64,000 nucleotides of DNA from Ophthalmolycus amberensis (Eukaryota; Chordata; Actinopteri; Perciformes; Zoarcidae), in the NCBI GenBank assembly GCA_024529925.1, contig JAFEUB010000065.1:3450001-3514000 (forward strand), read 5' to 3'. This document shows positions 59,526 through 64,000 of the stretch, one piece after another. The notes under the pieces are model-generated. The model did no database searches, was not told the origin of the DNA, and saw only the letters and a program-made list of their open reading frames with translations. The stretch's first letter is position 1, and each line of letters opens with the position of its first letter. A program made the position numbers and the translations under genes.

Positions 59526-59759
59526 TTATTTCACAGGGGAGAGTCTCTTCAGGAGCTTCTTCCCTTTGGAAAGTAGTCCTTTCTTCTTCTTGTTTGCCAG
59601 ATCTTGGTCCCGGGGGTCCCGGGGCTCCAGCGGGAGGCGGGGGCCCCTCGTAGGGCTGAGGGGTCGCATGGTGCCTGGGAGGAGGGGCCGAACAATCGGG
59701 GACGGCGCTCGGACGGGTGTGGCGTCGTTGTCGACCGTGTCGGTGGTTTCCGGGGTCAC
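59526..59759 (-). CDS. rimbp2: rimbp2 alternative last exon: basic C-terminal tail
   Basis: Opens after a very good acceptor (CTTCTCTCCTCAG|GTG) and runs 77 codons to TAA. Encodes VTPETTDTVDNDATP, a Pro/Arg-rich stretch, and ends KKKKGLLSKGKKLLKRLSPV-K. I recall a similar GLLSKGKKLL-type ending in long RIM-BP isoforms. Phase 0 fits the donor at 62050. The intron to it is about 2.3 kb. Confidence 0.8.
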   Translation of the reverse strand: MTPETTDTVDNDATPVRAPSPIVRPLLPGTMRPLSPTRGPRLPLEPRDPRDQDLANKKKKGLLSKGKKLLKRLSPVK

Positions 59760-60519
59760 CTGAGGAGAGAAGCGATGGGGAGGAGTGGAGGCATGGGGCA
59801 GCGTATTACAAAAGAAGCAACACTTTTACACTGCAGACTTAGGCCTGAGTCTGTCTCAGCTCTTCATCAAAGTGTTCTCTGAATGCAGACGCTTTTCAAA
59901 CTGTATTGCTTGTTTTGTACAACAAGCAGTGTCCTTTTGAGTGCCCTGTGCATCTACAACCTGCACTCACTGAGCACATAATGAACAAACTACCCACTGA
60001 CTCATTGACGTCTTACATGCTTGTTTGTGGCCTGATGGTACTTGTTGAGTACTTTGTTGTTTAGCAGAAAAACTCAAAAGTCTTTCTTTTTAAAATTCAT
60101 TTGATGGAAATTTAAGTCACGGGTGAAGAAATAACTTATTATTGTCAAATGGAACACGTATCGCATGGCTGTCCAATATGATGCAGATGTTAAAATGCTG
60201 AAACTTTTCTACTATTAAAAGAAGTTAGAAGAAGAAAGAGGATTATGCAGAATTGTGTATTTGCATTGTCTAACATTACTATCCATGTACAGAATATTAT
60301 CAGGCACCTTCATTATAAACATGTCGATTTTTTTGTATTAATCTCCTTTTTTTTAGCAAATATATTTGAGTTATTTATGTTTATGTTATGTATTATCTAC
60401 TTCAGTGTCTTTCTGTGGTTTGGTGATTGTTAAGTGGCTGCTCTAACTACCGCAATTTCTTAGGATTGATAAAGCTATCCATCTATCATAGTTTCATAAT
60501 TACATTTGTGAAATTAATT

Positions 60520-60551
<32 letters not shown>

Positions 60552-63521
60552 CACATAGAACATATGTAGAAAAAAACACTGAGGAGGAAGCCATCAAATG
60601 TTGAGTACGCCATCAGTAGGGAACATACAGTACAGTATTATACAGTACAACACCGAGGGACACAACTGTAGATACCAGGCTTCTCAACTAATGCAGCAGC
60701 CGGATACGCAGCGATGCTTTTGAGAGCATCATCATTAAGATAGATGATAGTTTGTATTTAGAATTTCAGTTTTAAAGAGTCTAAATTTCTCAGACTCAAA
60801 TTGTCAGTGATGTATCATAATATATGGCTTTTATGCTATTCAGTATTGTGAGGCCAATATTATGAACATATTAATATTTCGAAATAAACCTGTATATATT
60901 TGAAAATGTCCCAAAACATTTGGGTAACACAAACCAGGAAAAACTGCACATTTGAACTGATCCGATACATCACCGTGAAAAAGAGCCCTCTGCTGCGACC
61001 ACAAGCTGTGTGCATTCGAGTTTGGTATCTCAAGTTGCCGACTTACTGTACAAGGCAGACAGAGCCATTTATGGTGTGAAATGAACAATCTTCTTCTGTT
61101 TGTTTGTTTTGTTTTGCCAAGCGGGTGAGGAAAAACAAAAAAGAAATCAGATGTGGCAGCAAAGTCACCGTCGCTTAAAAAAACCCACACCACTATGAAA
61201 ACCGAAAACAACAACAACGTCAACAACAACAACACACCGAACACAGAGCGCCAAAAAAAAAAGAATGTTTTTAATATCCAATTTTTTTCTTCTTTTATTG
61301 TTCCATTGTAACAATACAGTATGGATGTATCAGTGCTGCGATTAGTTTTGTCTCTCGAGCTCAGAGCAAACATGGCGTATCCACTGTCAACAGGGCTGAA
61401 AAATAGATTTGATGTGTGTGCAATATACATAAAGAAACAAAGCCTCTTTAAGGAAATACAGCAGTCGAATCAAGAAAGTTAATATAAAATGTATCAAGTA
61501 TGAAAAAGGCATGCTTCTCTCTCTTTTCCATCTTAAACGTTTTCCCTCAGATACTTGATTTCAGTGTCCTTGTAGCCATTGTTATGTGTTAATAAAGCAC
61601 TTATTATTATACACAATAACCACATTTTGATTTTGTGTCTCAGTGCAAAGAGGTACCAAATTATGTTGTGTAAGGAATGAGCCTTTTTCAAGTCCTCCTT
61701 AACCAGTGCTACATGCATAAATCACCCGCAGCGCTCCCACAGTCTATCCCCTCTCTGTCCATGTCAGGCTTTGCTTCTTCCTTTCTCTGAGACTCAGAAA
61801 GGTGTTAACACTGGAATTTTTTTTTTGTCCCGTTTTCCAAAGGGTGAGGGGGCGTGGGGTGGGGAGAGAAGGGGGCGGGAGGGAGGTTTGTTAGTTTGTA
61901 TAGAGTCACCACTGTCACCACATGGACAAACACACACAATGAACAGCACACAGACGGCAAGTGGAGGAAGCGAGAGACGGAAATCAAGAGAGAGGACGGA
62001 GGATGGATGAACACAGGGCCTAGCGCTGAGAGCGGCGATGATGGTGTACCCGTTTGCCCTCTGAGACGGTGGAGGCAGAATTGGCAGGGGGCCGGTTGGC
62101 AGGCTCTTCCTGGGGGTAGTGGGATGGAGTATCGGTCAGATACACCTCCACGTCATCAGGCACTTCTTCCAGGAAGTTAGAGGGAACCAGACCGCGGTGG
62201 CCGTTGATCTCACCCTGTCGACAGTAATGAGGAGTTCTGTCAGGGTGGCTGGACATGATGCATTTAATACGGTCGACACAGCATGTCTGTATGCTTCTGT
62301 ATAGGCTGGAATTTGAGGTAATCCCCTCAGGGATGTGTCGGGACACTTTCCATCATTTTTTTATTCATTTTTTACCAAAATCAGCACTGTGAACCTAATT
62401 CACACTGCCAATCCCCTGGACTCATTTAATTCATGTTTCAAAATTATCAATTTGCATATTCATCATTCTTCCCAACCTTCTGATTTGTTAAATTAAAGAT
62501 TGTTTGACACCGACCACCCTGCCTGCAATCAATCACAGTAAAACACATTGCTGTTAATACCCAGGAAAGGCCTGTATGTTAAACGTTCCACATTTCGCTA
62601 TTTTTACGAGAGTTTCAGCAGAAGACTGATGCCATTCTCTAATGTCTGCACGGTAAATACAAAGCTACAACCAGCAGCCGGTTACCTTAGCATTGGATAA
62701 AGCATTGGAATAAGGGAAAACAGCTATAGCCTGGCTCTGCCTTTAGGCAAAAAAATATTCATAATTTGCATACCAGCACTTCAAAAAATGAACTTGTGTC
62801 TAAAAACCAAAGGGAAACAAAAATGACAGTTCAGTTTCTGTACAAAAAAATATAAAGTGTTGTTACAAAAGCAAACATGGCCAAGTGGCACTCACATAAT
62901 AGAATCCGTCTTCGTCAATATCTCCAAACACAGCCATGATGTCACCAGCACAGAAGGTCAACTCGGCCTATCAGAAGACAGAGATACAGAAAGGGATATA
63001 CAAGGAATGCGATCCAGGGGAAGTCGACTATGTCTTAATCTGTTATACTGGTGTATGTGGGGTAAATACATGTGTGTTCAGTAATGAGCCCTTAGCAGTT
63101 ACTGGTACCTCGACATCAACATTAGGGGAGCTCTCTCGGGGGTCGTAGTCGTACAGGGCCACCATCCTCCTCGAGGCCTGATCTCGACGCAGGCCTCTTC
63201 TGTGCTGCTCTGGAAGCAATAACGGATTTCATTTTAACATAAAGTATTTCAACTTGTGTTTTCAGTCACAATTAAACTTTGCAACCCCACTGACAGCGGG
63301 CAGCAGCGATCATCTGTACTTGCTCAGGAGAGTGAGTCAGCCTGCGTAGTACCTAATCTGTCCACAGGGGTGCTGAGTGGCAGGAAGCCCTGTTTGATGA
63401 GCTGGTCCATGGTCTCCTCGTCCTCCGCTCTGATCTCCGACACCATGTTACAGGGGATCAGCCCCATCCTGCCCCTCACCTCTGCTCTGTAAAACCCATC
63501 TGTGTCTTTATCGCCGTACAC
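59526..63521 (-). CDS. rimbp2: RIM-binding protein 2, C-terminal part (gene continues past the right edge)
   Basis: Presynaptic active-zone scaffold that links RIM proteins and voltage-gated calcium channels through SH3 domains. Exons seen, 5' to 3': 63353-63521, 63109-63209, 62896-62967, 62050-62214 (or to the stop at 62020), and 59526-59759. The first exon enters in the middle of the second SH3 domain (VYGDKDTDGFYR, GLIPCNMVSEI). The next three build the third SH3 domain: RRMVALYDYDPRESSPN, AELTFCAGDIMAVFGDI, DEDGFYY, then GEINGHRGLVPSNFLEEV. These are near-identical to human RIMBP2 and clearly different from TSPOAP1 (RIMBP1). All phases agree and no frame breaks were found. The N-terminal part, with the coiled coil, first SH3 and fibronectin repeats, must lie beyond position 64000. 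Two C-termini appear possible. Confidence 0.94.
60520..60557. repeat. (CA)n microsatellite in the last rimbp2 intron
   Basis: CA units with one CAAACA interruption. Confidence 0.9.
61294..61299 (-). terminator. Candidate poly(A) signal for the short rimbp2 form
   Basis: AATAAA on the minus strand about 720 nt past the TAG at 62020, in AT-rich DNA. It would serve transcripts that end in the SH3 III exon rather than splicing to 59759. Confidence 0.3.
62020..62214 (-). CDS. rimbp2: rimbp2 exon: end of SH3 III, with read-through C-terminus
   Basis: Starts GEINGHRGLVPSNFLEEVPD, which completes the SH3 domain, then DVEVYLTDTPSHYPQEEP and a Ser/Pro-rich stretch. Read straight on, it ends SEGKRVHHHRRSQR and TAG at 62020-62022. 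A donor-like CGG|GTACAC inside it (exon end 62050, phase 0) would instead join the exon at 59759. Both outcomes keep the SH3 domain and change only the last residues. Confidence 0.9.
   Translation of the reverse strand, partial: GEINGHRGLVPSNFLEEVPDDVEVYLTDTPSHYPQEEPANRPPANSASTVSEGKRVHHHRRSQR
62671..62845 (+). repeat. Interspersed repeat fragment in a rimbp2 intron
   Basis: AGCAGCCGGTTACCTTAGCA, AAACAGCTATAGCCTGGCTC, then CCAGCACTTC and CTAAAAACCAAAG. Same family as 29495-29580. It lies just downstream of the 24-codon SH3 III exon (62896-62967). Confidence 0.5.
62896..62967 (-). CDS. rimbp2: rimbp2 exon: SH3 III core
   Basis: 24 codons in phase 0: AELTFCAGDIMAVFGDI then DEDGFYY, the RT-loop and n-Src loop region of the SH3 domain. 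Acceptor TGATAG, donor TAT|GTGAGT. Confidence 0.95.
63109..63209 (-). CDS. rimbp2: rimbp2 exon: linker and start of SH3 domain III
   Basis: 101 nt, acceptor CTTCCAG and donor GAG|GTACCA. After an Arg-rich linker it starts the SH3 with RRMVALYDYDPRESSPNVDV; ALYDYDP is the SH3 signature. Flanking introns are short (143 and 141 nt). Confidence 0.95.
63353..63521 (-). CDS. rimbp2: rimbp2 exon: second half of SH3 domain II
   Basis: 169 nt, acceptor CTGACAG|GTG and donor TTAG|GTACTA. Encodes VYGDKDTDGFYRAEVRGRMG, then LIPCNMVSEI, an acidic DEET stretch and QGFLPLSTPVDRL. The SH3 fold begins in the upstream exon outside the window. Ends in phase 1. Confidence 0.95.
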
Positions 63522-64000
63522 CTGTCAGAGAAGAGTGATGTTTAGATCTCCCAAAAACATATGTAGCACTTCTGTTATGGTGATTGAGGCACAGTCAAGC
63601 CAGTCATTGACATTTTTTCAAATATGCTCTAGTTTAAGTAGGATTATACATAAAAGACAAAGATATTTTGCAATTTTGTATTCATTTTTAAATGATAAAT
63701 TATACATTTCTTCATGACTATGGTGCACCACTGACCGACATGTGTCAGCTGCTACAAAATATACAAATGTGTTTTTTAAACTGTAAAATAAGCTAGTCTA
63801 TACACATGAATATTGGAAAAACAAACAATAGTGAATGATGAAGTCTGTCTGAGAGAACTATGTTCAAACTGAACATACTTTCTGCAGCTATATTGCACAC
63901 TGAAATAACTATTTATTTATTTATCATATTTCAGGATTATAGTGTTTGTGTTTCATGACCAAAATACATCAAACAACTAGCGCCTTATGACATGTACATC

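Noticed and set aside
60840..61430. 196-codon minus-strand open frame with a hydrophobic stretch
   Set aside because: It sits in the last rimbp2 intron or the 3' UTR of the short form, is AT-rich with Phe/Leu runs from T-rich DNA, and shows no recognisable domain or splice context.
1..64000. CRISPR arrays, operons, bacterial promoters or phage genes
   Set aside because: Repeats are microsatellites and eukaryotic transposons; gene structure is intron-exon. No regularly spaced direct repeats with unique spacers exist.

Overview
The window reads as nuclear DNA of a ray-finned fish, most likely a percomorph teleost. Exons are small with GT-AG introns, codon use and sequence are vertebrate, there are many (CA)n and (TG)n microsatellites, and several interspersed repeats have the look of teleost families (tRNA-headed SINEs ending in TTC repeats, L2-like tails ending in CTTGC repeats, a PIF/Harbinger element). 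No bacterial, organellar or viral gene organisation is visible.

Two protein-coding genes can be supported, both on the minus strand, head to tail. (1) A complete TMEM132-family gene has its start codon at 50232 and its stop at 24935. I could place eleven coding exons over about 25 kb, encoding a type I membrane protein of about 1,240 residues: signal peptide, large ectodomain, one transmembrane helix, and a cytoplasmic tail with a glutamine run. (2) The 3' end of rimbp2, the presynaptic RIM-binding protein 2, lies at 63521-59526 and continues beyond the right edge. It carries the end of one SH3 domain, a whole final SH3 domain, and two possible C-termini. Both families are neuronal: RIMBP2 couples RIM and voltage-gated calcium channels at active zones, and TMEM132 proteins are cell-surface adhesion-type proteins. 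In mammals the two families are linked (TMEM132B/C/D and RIMBP2), so the pairing fits old synteny. I saw no FZD10 or PIWIL1 between them.

Layout: 1-24880 is non-genic DNA downstream of the TMEM132 gene. It holds a nested insertion (a PIF/Harbinger element inside a SINE), a solo LTR, SINEs, a MITE-like element and simple repeats. 24881-50232 is the TMEM132 gene. 50233-59525 is the intergenic spacer, with a GC-rich, CpG-rich patch near 53.4-53.75 kb. 59526-64000 is the end of rimbp2.

The TMEM132 gene is mostly clean, but three points do not read through as given. A small exon near 43.3 kb is one base out of phase with the exon before it. The last exon needs one base skipped at a G run (26187-26190) and another at 25817-25822. 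These may be assembly indels, allele defects or real decay. The cytoplasmic tail also does not match the tails I remember for human TMEM132A-E, so the paralogue is left unresolved.
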